6,697 nucleotides of DNA from Sphingomonadales bacterium (GTDB lineage: Bacteria > Pseudomonadota > Alphaproteobacteria > Sphingomonadales > Sphingomonadaceae), in contig JAFLDC010000152.1 of the NCBI GenBank assembly GCA_017302775.1, forward strand, positions 1 to 6,697. The letters are read 5' to 3'. The translations under genes and the position numbers were made by a program. The notes under the pieces were generated by a model. It was not told the origin of the DNA, searched no databases, and saw only the letters and a program-made list of their open reading frames with translations. Shown in pieces: positions 6,500 to 6,697 of this stretch (positions within the stretch are counted from its first letter, which is position 1; every line of letters starts with the position of its first letter).

Positions 6500-6697
6500 T
6501 CAGATCGCCCCATCGGCAAGCGTCACGCCGGCATTGCGATGCGCGGCGACCAGAGCATTGCGAAGCAGCACAGCGATTGTCATCGGGCCAACTCCACCCG
6601 GTACCGGGGTTATCGCACCGGCTACTGCCAGCGCCTGCCCAAAGTCTACATCGCCGACCAGCCGACCCTTGGCCTGCCCTTCCGCGGGCTCGAGGCG
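6500..6697 (-). CDS. folD: Bifunctional methylenetetrahydrofolate dehydrogenase / methenyltetrahydrofolate cyclohydrolase, C-terminal 65 residues (partial)
   Basis: The - strand frame is open from the window edge to the TGA at 6502-6500. The visible protein reads through [20 protein letters not shown] and then [20 protein letters not shown], the unmistakable FolD C-terminus. VGDVDF belongs to the NADP-binding region, and the [10 protein letters not shown] signature is one of the family's defining patterns, near the cofactor and substrate sites. FolD interconverts 5,10-methylene-, methenyl- and 10-formyl-tetrahydrofolate in the cytoplasm, supplying one-carbon units for purines, fMet and other syntheses. 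The tail after the signature ([13 protein letters not shown]) is short, as is normal. The N-terminal part, including the catalytic Lys and Tyr region, lies beyond the window. It is the first visible gene of the leftward folD, NTF2-like, marC run; no terminator-like hairpin is seen in the 44 bases that follow it. Confidence 0.95.
   Translation of the reverse strand, partial: RLEPAEGQAKGRLVGDVDFGQALAVAGAITPVPGGVGPMTIAVLLRNALVAAHRNAGVTLADGAI

Noticed and set aside
1..6697. CRISPR array, insertion sequence, transposase or riboswitch
   Set aside because: No regularly spaced repeats of CRISPR length, no transposase motif or terminal inverted repeats, and no leader resembling a known riboswitch were seen by eye.

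Overview
The window is about 6.7 kb of GC-rich bacterial DNA, most likely from an alphaproteobacterium and possibly the order Sphingomonadales. That placement rests on base composition, on protein style and on the core-gene set (an active-site thioredoxin with TPR repeats, a stand-alone LON domain protein, MarC and FolD). It is an inference, because no taxonomic marker is present.

Left part (1-2994, + strand): the 3' two-thirds or so of one very large gene, cut by the window edge. The first visible residues carry the HETLFDYLHARAF motif that usually follows the ATPase core and winged-helix part of NACHT/STAND NTPases. About 960 residues of helical, HEAT/TPR-like solenoid follow. This looks like the sensor half of a STAND NTPase, a class that includes antiphage (Avs-type) and other conflict proteins. 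Its NTPase and any N-terminal effector lie outside the window.

Junction (2995-3418): the gene ends 167 bases from the 3' end of a complete tRNA-Gly(GCC) gene on the - strand. Between them lies a tandem 10-bp repeat (TGGAGACAAT) with a nearby inverted 9-bp copy, plus two small palindromes. A tRNA 3' end facing an accessory gene across clustered short repeats is what an integration boundary of a genomic island would look like. No integrase and no second att copy are visible, so this stays a hypothesis.

Right part (3419-6697): ordinary chromosomal genes. On the + strand, a CnoX/YbbN-like thioredoxin-TPR protein and a LON substrate-binding-domain protein are separated by 13 bases and probably form a small protein-quality-control operon. 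On the - strand, the end of folD, a secreted NTF2-like (DUF4440-type) protein and a MarC-family membrane protein run in one direction. The last two overlap at a TGATG/GTGATG junction. The two operons converge on a 181-base spacer (4941-5121) in which no gene could be supported.

The most notable item is the STAND protein beside the tRNA. Everything to the right of the tRNA looks like conserved housekeeping or ordinary accessory function.
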